Source: JASEGV01 sp947085285
Lineage (GTDB): Bacteria > Bacteroidota > Ignavibacteria > UBA10030 > BY39
Length of the DNA: 16,143 nt
Reading direction: 5' to 3'
Assembly (NCBI GenBank): GCA_947085285.1
Contig: CAMTVZ010000190.1
Span: 1 to 16,143 of the forward strand
Shown: in pieces, positions 1-7,476 of the stretch
How positions within the stretch are numbered: the first letter of the stretch is position 1
Layout of the letters: every line of letters begins with the position of its first letter
Translations under genes and position numbers: made by a program
Notes under the pieces: model-generated
Seen by the model: only the letters and a program-made list of their open reading frames with translations
Databases searched by the model: none
What the model was told of the DNA's origin: nothing

Positions 1-442
1 AAAACACAGAAAGTAAATTAAACAATAATAGCCGTGTCGATTCGTATTGGAAAATTACGCTGTAGATAACTGGAATCTGTAATAGAATTTTTGATGGAAT
101 TAAAAGAAGTAATGATAATACATCGCTGCATTGGATTATATCAACTTTATTGTTTTTTAAATATTTATATATTTGAAAAGCAGCTTTTATATTTCGCCAC
201 AGAACTTTGGGGTTAACTAAATTTTTTAGCTCAACTGTCTGATAAGGAATGAATACAGTTTCAATTCCAAGAGATTCAACTTTTTCCGGAAAAGATCCTC
301 TTCGGCCGAACATCATTACAGGATGGTAATTTTCTTTGTCAAACCCTTTTAAGAAATTTAAAAGTGAATACTCGCCCCCCCCCATCTCGACATAAAGGTT
401 GACGAACAATATTCTTATCTTTTTCTTTGGATGTTCACTCAT
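1..442 (-). CDS. Glycosyltransferase, GT4-like N-terminal part (partial, runs off left edge)
   Basis: Translating the minus strand from the ATG at 442 gives 147 codons open to the window edge. The N-terminus reads KKIRILFVNLYVEMGGGE, a first beta strand followed by a glycine-rich loop and Glu (G21-G22-G23-E24). This matches the 'GGxE' start of GT4-type (GT-B fold) glycosyltransferases, which pass a sugar from a nucleotide-sugar donor to a growing glycan. Later segments (LNFLKGFD, FGRRGSFPEKVESLGIE) also fit the N-terminal Rossmann domain; the donor-binding C-terminal half lies outside the window. The start overlaps the stop of the upstream glycosyltransferase as ATGA, so translation is probably coupled. 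A run of nine G (375-383) encodes the glycine loop, and one base more or less would truncate the protein. The acceptor and sugar cannot be told from this fragment. Confidence 0.78.
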   Translation of the reverse strand, partial: MSEHPKKKIRILFVNLYVEMGGGEYSLLNFLKGFDKENYHPVMMFGRRGSFPEKVESLGIETVFIPYQTVELKNLVNPKVLWRNIKAAFQIYKYLKNNKVDIIQCSDVLSLLLLIPSKILLQIPVIYSVIFQYESTRLLLFNLLSVF

Positions 443-1302
443 TTATTTTTCAGAATCGCTTTTGATACAAATCCAATTGCTACCAACTTTTGAGCACCGA
501 TGTACAATATAAATTTTACGATACTCAAAAATAAATTCCCTTTAAAAAAGGAACGACTCAGTTGAAAATGTGCCGCAACTGGTATCTTTGGAATTTTTAT
601 TTTGAATTCTTTGCCGGCAACATTGTAAAGCACGTATGAGCCTCGCCCGTAATTTAATTGCTGCTTTACAAATCTCCACAAGTCCATCTTGTGGTTGTGT
701 TCAACGATAATATCTGGAGCATACACCGATTTACCACCGGCACATAATATTTTCCAATTCAATGCTCGCTCTTCGCCGCCGGCTTTTTTAAATCGTTCAT
801 CGAATCCGCCAACTTTCTTCAGAAAATCAGCTCGGTAAGCGATATTATTTGATGTTAAAAATGGAGATGGTTTTCCTGCACGGTTCAAGTATTCTACAAA
901 AAAATTTGTAATGTGCTGACTCACCTCTGAGTAAATAGTTTTCTTGTTAGAGTTCTTGACTGCCCCGCCGATTATATCAACTCCATTAGATTCAAAAACT
1001 TCCTTGAAACTGCTCAGCCAATTTGAGGGAACAGTACAATCATCGTCTGTGAAAGCAATATATTTTCCTTGCGAAAGTTTGATCCCAGCATTCCGTGCGG
1101 CGGCGGGACCTTTATTGTTCTGACGAATCCAATTTAATTTCGGTGTTGCCAACGATTTAAGATATTGTTCAGTATCATCTGTACTGCCATCATCCACAAC
1201 TATAACCTCATAATCATCTATGTCTTGATTAAATACGCTTTGTAATGTTAACTTCAACTGAGATAAGCGGTTATATGTTGGGATGATTACGGAAAACAAC
1301 AT
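439..1302 (-). CDS. Family 2 (GT-A) glycosyltransferase
   Basis: This 287-residue protein opens with FSVIIPTYNR, the classic first strand of GT2 transferases. It carries the nucleotide-binding DDG at 37-39 (VIVVDDGSTDDT) and the metal-binding DxD-type motif DDD at 86-88, preceded by AAARNAGI. A later GGFDERF and the acidic pair E177-E178 sit where GT2 enzymes place their catalytic base motif ('ED'). The family transfers a sugar from a nucleotide-diphosphate donor at the cytoplasmic side of the membrane. There is no signal peptide; a hydrophobic stretch near the C-terminus (about 255-280) could associate with the membrane. It starts 14 bases after a small membrane protein gene, and its TGA overlaps the ATG of the next glycosyltransferase, so the genes form a unit. 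The substrate is unknown. Confidence 0.9.
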   Translation of the reverse strand: MLFSVIIPTYNRLSQLKLTLQSVFNQDIDDYEVIVVDDGSTDDTEQYLKSLATPKLNWIRQNNKGPAAARNAGIKLSQGKYIAFTDDDCTVPSNWLSSFKEVFESNGVDIIGGAVKNSNKKTIYSEVSQHITNFFVEYLNRAGKPSPFLTSNNIAYRADFLKKVGGFDERFKKAGGEERALNWKILCAGGKSVYAPDIIVEHNHKMDLWRFVKQQLNYGRGSYVLYNVAGKEFKIKIPKIPVAAHFQLSRSFFKGNLFLSIVKFILYIGAQKLVAIGFVSKAILKNK

Positions 1303-1316
1303 TTTTCAGAATGAAT

Positions 1317-1505
1317 TTATTCGCTTTTTTGGTAACTGCTGAAAAACACTACAAAAGCAACACAAATCATCGCAATAATTCCAAATACAAGCCCGAGTGC
1401 TGAACCAGTACCAGTAACAATCAAAGTAATATTTCCACCGAGCACAAATCCAGATAAATATAAAAGAAGTACTCTAGGAAGTGTAAAATGCCAATTCGTT
1501 TTCAT
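1317..1505 (-). CDS. Small two-helix membrane protein, function unknown
   Basis: I do not recognise this 62-residue protein. It has a short charged and aromatic N-terminus (MKTNWHFTLPR), two hydrophobic stretches (about residues 12-32 and 36-56) joined by a Gly/Thr/Ser-rich turn, and a polar C-terminal tail (SSYQKSE), so it is probably a hairpin inner-membrane protein. I chose the ATG at 1505 because AAAGGAAAT lies just upstream at suitable spacing. The frame stays open to an ATG at 1562, but the added 19 residues would have no obvious ribosome site and look like leader sequence. It lies 68 bases downstream of the ychF-like gene and 11 complete bases ahead of the GT2 gene, so it is probably co-transcribed with the glycosyltransferases. 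Confidence 0.6.
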   Translation of the reverse strand: MKTNWHFTLPRVLLLYLSGFVLGGNITLIVTGTGSALGLVFGIIAMICVAFVVFFSSYQKSE

Positions 1506-1573
1506 AATATTTCCTTTAGAAACTCTTTGAGATAATATAATAAAAAAAATAATATCTCGCATATAACCGTTGC

Positions 1574-2656
1574 TTAGCTGTGACGAACCGAAATTATATC
1601 TCCATCTTTAACAACATAGTCTTTACCTTCAAGCCGCCACACCCCTTTTTCTTTGCACTTTGCAAACGAGCCGAGTTCAACAAAATGGTCGTAATGTACT
1701 ACTTCAGCACGAATAAATTTATCGTAAAAGTCGGAGTGAATTACAGATGCGGCTTCCTGTGCTGTCATTCCCTTTCGAATCGTCCAGGCACGACACTCGT
1801 CTTCGCCGACTGTAAAAAACGACTGCAGTCCCAACAAATCGTAAGCGTTGCGAATCAGCCGGCTTAGCGTTGATTCCTGAATTCCATACTCAAGCATAAA
1901 GGATCTGGCTTCTTCGGCGGGAAGCTCGGCAATCTCCATTTCAATTTTTCCGAAGAATATTTCAACATTAATTTGTTTGCTGTTGTATATGTTTCTTACT
2001 TTAGCTAATACTTCTTCATAAGTGTTCACGTCGGTTTCGGATAAATTCAAAACTACCAATACCGGCTTCACCGAAAGCAATTGATAACCACGTAAGATTT
2101 TAATTTCTTCTCTGTCGTATTCAAGATTTCGTAATGGAGTAGAATTTTCGAGAGCTGTCAAACATCTCTCTAATAGCGTTAATTCTTTTGGATTAATTGC
2201 TGCACCCGACTTCTGAAAATTCTTCTTCATCCTTTCGATGCGCGATTCGATAATAGCCATGTCGGAAAGTATAAATTCACTCTCCATCATATTTATATCT
2301 CTCAATACATCCAATTTTCCTTCGGGATGCGGTACAGCCGGATCATCGAACAAACGAACAACCTGAAGTAACGCGTCTGTCGTCTTAACTTTATCCAAAA
2401 AAGTTGTTGTGAATTTTACCGAGCCACTCTCGCCACTTTGTAACTCCGATATCTCAACGAATTCTATTACTGCGTAATTTTCTTTTTTCGGCTTGAATAA
2501 CTCGATTAAATTTGTGAGTCGTTCGTCGGGAACCTTAACAACGGTTTGGGTCCCTGTATTTTTTCTAATATCCGATTCCTTTATATATGCCTTGCTAATC
2601 GTCTGGAAAAGGGTACTTTTGCCCGACGAAGGCAAGCCGATTATTCCTATTTTCAT
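1574..2656 (-). CDS. YchF/OLA1-family P-loop protein with a degenerate G3 motif
   Basis: At 360 residues this is close to the usual YchF length of about 363. YchF is a ribosome-associated ATPase/GTPase involved in translation and stress responses. The P-loop is GLPSSGKST (7-15). The nucleotide-specifying N-x-x-E signature of YchF is present as NLSE (204-207). The C-terminus (about 277-360) is a clear TGS-like domain with FFTVGEDECRAWTI, DFYDKFIRAEV and WRLEGKDYVVKDGD. The oddity is the switch II/G3 position: YchF normally has DIAGL after 'EFV', but here residues 68-72 are EISEL, so both the Asp and the Gly of DxxG are missing. It may be a divergent paralogue rather than the housekeeping copy, so I leave the symbol empty. 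AAAGGAATT precedes the ATG, and a perfect TATAAT lies at 2678-2683 on the minus strand without a convincing -35. Confidence 0.85.
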   Translation of the reverse strand: MKIGIIGLPSSGKSTLFQTISKAYIKESDIRKNTGTQTVVKVPDERLTNLIELFKPKKENYAVIEFVEISELQSGESGSVKFTTTFLDKVKTTDALLQVVRLFDDPAVPHPEGKLDVLRDINMMESEFILSDMAIIESRIERMKKNFQKSGAAINPKELTLLERCLTALENSTPLRNLEYDREEIKILRGYQLLSVKPVLVVLNLSETDVNTYEEVLAKVRNIYNSKQINVEIFFGKIEMEIAELPAEEARSFMLEYGIQESTLSRLIRNAYDLLGLQSFFTVGEDECRAWTIRKGMTAQEAASVIHSDFYDKFIRAEVVHYDHFVELGSFAKCKEKGVWRLEGKDYVVKDGDIISVRHS

Positions 2657-2946
2657 TTAATTCCTTTATTAATTTTTATTATAAAATAAGTATAAATGTA
2701 AGGATTTTTAATTAGGATTGAAAATTTTATGGATCACTATTTTTTGCATACTTATAGAAATATTTTTGAATTCTTCGATGAAGTTATGCAAAGTTCAACT
2801 TTTTAAGAATAATAGAAGACCTACGAAGCATCCCGTTGCAAGATGATACTGATTTTGTATTTTTAGTGAAATTAGTTCCTCATTTTTTTCACACTCTACA
2901 AATCTAATTGTTTCTGACTCATCTTCAATTTTCGTATATTTAACAA
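2657..2946. other. Divergent intergenic region between the ychF-like and ABC-F genes
   Basis: This is 290 bases of AT-rich sequence that must hold the promoters for both flanking genes. On the minus strand TATAAT (2678-2683) is placed for the ychF-like gene. On the plus strand TATATT (2935-2940) ends six bases before the ABC-F GTG. A 25-codon plus-strand frame (2729-2806, starting MDHYFLHTY) has only a weak upstream AGGA, and I could not support it as a gene. I saw no strong hairpin, tRNA or repeat here. Confidence 0.5.
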
Positions 2947-4905
2947 GTGATTTTACTCCAAAACATATCGATCCAATTTGGCGGCGAGTATTTGTTCAAA
3001 AATGTTACTTTGCAAATCGGAGCTCACGAGCGCATCGGACTTGTAGGTGCTAACGGTAGCGGCAAAACAACGCTTCTGAAAATTTTAGCCGGTTTGATAC
3101 AAACTGATTCGGGCTCGGTTCAAAAAGCTAACTATGTTTCAGTTGGTTACCTCCCTCAAGAAGCTGTAACGTCTTCGGACAAAACACTTTACGAGGAAAC
3201 AAAAACTGCATTCGAGGATATAAATACTATTGAAAAGCAATTAGACGAAATCAATTCGCAAATCCAAAATTTTCCGAATCCAACAAGTTCGAATCATAAC
3301 TACAACGAATTGATAGAACTTCAGGGGGAACTTCAGCTAAAACTCGAAAGCTTAGACGCTTACCGAATGCAATCGCAAGTCGAAAAAGTTTTGATGGGGC
3401 TTGGTTTCTCGGAAGAAGATTTCGGCAGACAGACTAACGAGTTCAGTGGCGGATGGCAAATGCGTATTGCACTTGCAAAGTTATTATTAAGCAATCCATC
3501 GCTGTTGCTGCTCGACGAGCCAACCAACCATCTCGACCTGGATTCGCTTAGATGGTTGGAAGAATATCTTAAATCGTACAATGGATCTATTATTATTGTA
3601 TCGCACGACAGAACTTTTTTGGATAATATGACAAACAAAACAGTTGCGTTGGCAAATGGCAAGTTAGCGATATATTCGGGTAACTATACATTTTATGAGA
3701 ATGAGAGCGAAAACCGCCGTCAGCTTTTGATTAATGCGGCAAAGAATCAGCAGCAGCAATTAAAACAAACCCAACAATTTATTGACCGCTTTAGATATAA
3801 AGCTACGAAGGCAAGGCAGGTTCAGAGCCGGATAAAACTTTTAGAGAAAATCGATTTAATCGAAGTCGAAGGAGTAGAAAAGGAAATTAGTTTTAACTTT
3901 CCCAAGCCAAAGCAATCGGGAGCAGTTGTGTTGGAAATCATAGATTTGACAAAACAATACGGTAATCTAACGGTATTAGATCGCTTAAACTTAACTATCG
4001 AAAGGGGCGACAAAATTGCCCTTGTTGGTGTGAACGGTGCTGGCAAATCGACATTAACCCGAATAATTAGCAAAAAGGAGTTGCCTACATCGGGAGAGGT
4101 GAAATTTGGTTATAATGTAACAACAGCCTATTTTGCCCAAACACAAGTTGACGAGCTTGAGAATGATATGGAAGTATTGCAAGTTGTAGAATCGATTGCA
4201 GAAGGGGAAACTCGCGCACAAATCAGAACATTACTTGGCTGTTTTCTTTTTGAAGGTGACGACGTTTTTAAAAAAGTTCGAGTACTTTCGGGGGGCGAGA
4301 AAAGTAGGTTAGCCTTAGCAAAGATGCTACTTCAGCCAGCAAACTTTTTAATAATGGACGAGCCGACAAACCATCTCGATATGCGATCGAAAAAAGTTTT
4401 GCAGAAAGCATTAATCAATTTTGAGGGGACATATTTAATTGTTTCGCACGACAGACATTTCCTCGACCCAATTGTAAATAAAGTTATCGAAGTTCGTAAC
4501 AAGTCGATTAAAATTTATCTCGGCAACATCTCCGATTATATTGCTACAAAAGAAAAGGAAACACAAATAAATCAGAGCGTAGAGATTAAAGCGAAGAGCA
4601 ACAACGCAGAAATATCGGAGAAGGAACGGAAACGACTTGAAGCAGAAGACCGGCAGCGGCTTTACAAAATTACAAAGCCATTAAAAGAAATGTTGACTTC
4701 GGTTGAAACAGAAATTAAGAAGAAGGAAAAACTAAAAATCGAGTATGAAATGCTGATGGCTAATCCAGAATTTTATTCCGACACAATGAAAGTGAAATCA
4801 ACCAACAGCGAGTACAAAAAGATAACGAATGAGTTGGACAAGTTATATAAAGATTGGGCAGAAATAACTGAAAGGTTGGAGAAACTAATAAACGAAAATA
4901 AGTAA
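2947..4905 (+). CDS. ABC-F ATP-binding protein (YheS/YdiF type)
   Basis: This is a 652-residue soluble protein with two ABC nucleotide-binding domains and no membrane segments, the ABC-F plan. Domain 1 has Walker A GANGSGKTT (34-42), signature FSGGWQ (166-171) and Walker B LLLLDE (186-191). Domain 2 has Walker A GVNGAGKST (361-369), signature LSGGE (447-451) and Walker B with D471-E472. Both have the DEPTNHLD and VSHDR motifs. The linker between them (about 245-320, with IDRFRYKATKARQ and QSRIKLLEKI) resembles the YheS/YdiF subgroup. The C-terminus from about 540 is a charged coiled coil. ABC-F proteins bind the ribosomal E site and act on translation; some give antibiotic resistance, but nothing here points to that. 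The start is GTG because an in-frame TAA lies two codons upstream; there is no Shine-Dalgarno site. Confidence 0.93.
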   Translation: MILLQNISIQFGGEYLFKNVTLQIGAHERIGLVGANGSGKTTLLKILAGLIQTDSGSVQKANYVSVGYLPQEAVTSSDKTLYEETKTAFEDINTIEKQLDEINSQIQNFPNPTSSNHNYNELIELQGELQLKLESLDAYRMQSQVEKVLMGLGFSEEDFGRQTNEFSGGWQMRIALAKLLLSNPSLLLLDEPTNHLDLDSLRWLEEYLKSYNGSIIIVSHDRTFLDNMTNKTVALANGKLAIYSGNYTFYENESENRRQLLINAAKNQQQQLKQTQQFIDRFRYKATKARQVQSRIKLLEKIDLIEVEGVEKEISFNFPKPKQSGAVVLEIIDLTKQYGNLTVLDRLNLTIERGDKIALVGVNGAGKSTLTRIISKKELPTSGEVKFGYNVTTAYFAQTQVDELENDMEVLQVVESIAEGETRAQIRTLLGCFLFEGDDVFKKVRVLSGGEKSRLALAKMLLQPANFLIMDEPTNHLDMRSKKVLQKALINFEGTYLIVSHDRHFLDPIVNKVIEVRNKSIKIYLGNISDYIATKEKETQINQSVEIKAKSNNAEISEKERKRLEAEDRQRLYKITKPLKEMLTSVETEIKKKEKLKIEYEMLMANPEFYSDTMKVKSTNSEYKKITNELDKLYKDWAEITERLEKLINENK

Positions 4906-4991
4906 CTGATGTTTTTACTTTATTTTGCATTTTCATTGAAAATTGCTTATCTAATAACCGAAAATTTAATCTCATAAAAAAAATCAAAGCT

Positions 4992-7421
4992 ATGGAAACA
5001 TCTAAAGAGTTAATTCAAATTTTGGAAAGTATAACAGGCGGTTTTTTTGCATTGGATAAACTTTATCGTTTTACATATTGGAATAAAGCAGCCGAAGAGG
5101 GGACAGGATTAAAACGCGAAGAAGTTTTAGGAAAGAATGTTTTTGAAATTTTCCCCAATGCTAAAGATGCTGAGATTGGGGAAAAATATAAACTCGCCAT
5201 GGAAACAAATACTTTCCAGTCGGTTCAATCTTCTTACAAGGACGACCGCTTTGAAGCTTGGTATGATATTCGGATATATCCGACTGAAAGTGGTATTTCG
5301 GTATTCTTTCAGGACATAACCGAACAAAAACAGCAGCAAAAACAGAAAGAGATGCTTTTAGAAATATCGCAAGTAATAAATACAGCCCAACATGCCGACG
5401 ATATGTGCACAGAAGCGGCCGATCGGATAGCCAAGTTTTTAGATATACCTACTAAATTTGTGTGTATCTACCGATACGATTCGCGTACATCCCTTTTACA
5501 TTTGATGGCTCCTACTTTTTCTAATATTCCAATCCCTCCCGACATCGAGCACCAAATTGTTGATGAGAAAGAAACTTCGATCGCAGTTCGTACAGCTTTA
5601 AGCTGCAAAACTATTGTTACAGATGAGTTAGCACGAAGTACCTTAGCTGCATATTTTCTGAAAGAGATTGATGATAACCGGCTTCAAACTTTGATTTCAA
5701 TCCCCTTGTTAGTTCAAGGCGATTTGCAAGGGGTGCTCGAAGTTATGTCGCGCAAAGATGAAGAGTTTATAAGCACCGAATTAGATTTACTCCGCGTTAT
5801 TGCCAACGAACTTGCGATAGGTTTGAACCGCAAACGTTTGCTTGATGAAATAACCGTGAAGAACCTTGAGCTGGAAAACGAAAAATTAAAAACAGAAGAA
5901 GCAAATAATGCCATTAAGAAATTCCTTGCAACATTCAGCCACGAGTTGCGAGCTCCTTTAAATAATATTGTCGGTTTTTCCGATTTGATTTCATCCGATT
6001 TTCATACCTTACCCCCCGATAGAATCCGAGATTTTATGAAAAACATAAAAATCAGCGGGCAACATTTGCAGCACTTGATTGGTGACATTTTAGACCTCTC
6101 GAAAATCGAAGCTGGAAAAATGGAATTGCACATCGAGGGTTTCCCTATCGATTATTTTATTGAGGCTATCAAGCGGGTCCTAAATCAAGAACTTGAAAAG
6201 AAAAATATTAACCTTATAATCAAAACCAGCCCGCAGGTAGAAATGCTTTTTGTTGACCAAACCCGGTTTAAACAAATTTTAGTAAACCTCGTATCGAATG
6301 CCATAAAATACAGCAAACCAAACAGTTCTATAGAAATTGGATTTAATAGAGTTGAACATGAAATCGAAATCTACGTCAAAGACGAAGGGGCTGGGATAAA
6401 GCCTGAAGAAATGTCGAAACTATTCAGACCTTTCCAACAGACAAAAAACACATCAGCTTTGAAAGAAGGAACAGGTTTAGGTTTAGCCATCACTAAACGT
6501 TTGGTTGAATTACACGGCGGGCAAATCAGAGTTGAGAGTCAATGGGGAGTTGGAACAACTTTTACTATTAATATCCCTATGGTCATAGGAATTGAAAATG
6601 CTTTCGCAGCTCAGAAACCAGACGACCAGTTGACTGAACTCGAAGGGCTCATTAGCGATACTCAACCTAAACAAGAAAAACCACTTGTTTTAATTATTGA
6701 AGATAATCAACAAGCAGTGCAGTTGCTCGAGAGATACCTTCACGACGCTGGTTACAGAACCGAGACTGCTACTGATGGATTGCAGGGAATCGAGAAAGCT
6801 AAAACACTCCGACCAAATATTATCACTCTCGATTTAATGCTTCCTTTAAGAGATGGCTGGCAAGTATTAAAAGATTTAAAAAACCATCCAATTTGTAAAG
6901 ATATTCCGATAGTCATTATTTCAATAACCGACGAAAAGAAGTTAGGGTTTACACTCGGGGCAGCCGATTATTTTGTTAAACCAGTGAATAAAGAAGAGTT
7001 GTTAGCGACGTTAAAAAAAATCCCTCTGAAAAAATCTTCATCCAATGTACGACCTAAAATTTTAGTTGTTGACGACGACCCTACAGCTGTAGAGTTGATA
7101 GAAGTAATATTGGAAACTGAGGGTTACGAAGTTGTAAAAACCTACAACGGTAAGGAAGGTTTACAGATTGCCATAAAAGAAAAACCCGATTTGATGATAC
7201 TCGATTTAATAATGCCTGAGATTTCAGGTTTTCAGCTCGCACATCAAATGCGTCAACACAATGAAACAAAAAATATTCCTATAATAATTTTAACTTCAAT
7301 GGAAGTCGACCCGGATACACGCGAAAAAATGGAGAACATTGTTACCACGGTTATGAGCAAGCAGAAATTTACAAGGAAAGATTTGCTACGCGAAATTAGT
7401 TCGATCGAAAAAATGAGATAA
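4992..7421 (+). CDS. Soluble hybrid sensor histidine kinase, PAS-GAF-HisKA-HATPase-REC-REC
   Basis: The 809 residues read as a PAS sensor (about 5-112), a GAF domain (about 120-285), a HisKA dimerisation domain with phospho-acceptor H317 in FSHELRAPLNN, and a HATPase domain with N436 (N box), D464-E-G-A-G468 (G1) and GTGLGLAI (G2). Two receiver domains follow. REC1 has E570/D571, phospho-acceptor D614 and K663 in VKP. REC2 has D694-D696, phospho-acceptor D738, and a lysine followed by Gln rather than the usual Pro (SKQK). No transmembrane segment or signal peptide is visible, so it should sense a cytoplasmic signal. There is no output domain and no separate response regulator nearby, so the phosphorelay partner must be elsewhere. 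It lies 86 bases after the ABC-F gene on the same strand; whether they share a transcript is unclear. Confidence 0.93.
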   Translation: METSKELIQILESITGGFFALDKLYRFTYWNKAAEEGTGLKREEVLGKNVFEIFPNAKDAEIGEKYKLAMETNTFQSVQSSYKDDRFEAWYDIRIYPTESGISVFFQDITEQKQQQKQKEMLLEISQVINTAQHADDMCTEAADRIAKFLDIPTKFVCIYRYDSRTSLLHLMAPTFSNIPIPPDIEHQIVDEKETSIAVRTALSCKTIVTDELARSTLAAYFLKEIDDNRLQTLISIPLLVQGDLQGVLEVMSRKDEEFISTELDLLRVIANELAIGLNRKRLLDEITVKNLELENEKLKTEEANNAIKKFLATFSHELRAPLNNIVGFSDLISSDFHTLPPDRIRDFMKNIKISGQHLQHLIGDILDLSKIEAGKMELHIEGFPIDYFIEAIKRVLNQELEKKNINLIIKTSPQVEMLFVDQTRFKQILVNLVSNAIKYSKPNSSIEIGFNRVEHEIEIYVKDEGAGIKPEEMSKLFRPFQQTKNTSALKEGTGLGLAITKRLVELHGGQIRVESQWGVGTTFTINIPMVIGIENAFAAQKPDDQLTELEGLISDTQPKQEKPLVLIIEDNQQAVQLLERYLHDAGYRTETATDGLQGIEKAKTLRPNIITLDLMLPLRDGWQVLKDLKNHPICKDIPIVIISITDEKKLGFTLGAADYFVKPVNKEELLATLKKIPLKKSSSNVRPKILVVDDDPTAVELIEVILETEGYEVVKTYNGKEGLQIAIKEKPDLMILDLIMPEISGFQLAHQMRQHNETKNIPIIILTSMEVDPDTREKMENIVTTVMSKQKFTRKDLLREISSIEKMR

Positions 7422-7476
7422 ATAATAATAGCAACTTGTCCGCCGAAGCCCCAAAGTGGCGCAGGCAAATCGACCA
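7422..7476. other. Short convergent intergenic gap with a GC-rich insert
   Basis: The stops of the kinase (plus strand) and the metalloprotease (minus strand) face each other across 55 bases. From 7434 to the protease stop the sequence is about 60% G+C by my count, against AT-rich surroundings, and includes CCGCCGAAG and GGCGCAGGC. A weak CGCC/GGCG pairing is possible, but there is no T-tract on either side, so I do not call a terminator. It may be a fragment of a dispersed GC-rich repeat. Confidence 0.35.

Noticed and set aside
1506..1562. N-terminal extension of the small membrane protein to the ATG at 1562.
   Set aside because: The internal ATG at 1505 has a good AAAGGAAAT site and leaves a normal two-helix protein; the extension lacks a ribosome site.
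4286..4296. Six-G run in the ABC-F signature motif as a second slippage tract.
   Set aside because: Six bases is short for phase variation and it encodes the invariant LSGGE.
2947..4905. ABC-F gene as an antibiotic-resistance determinant.
   Set aside because: Its linker and length fit the general YheS/YdiF group; sequence alone gives no sign of a resistance-type interdomain arm.
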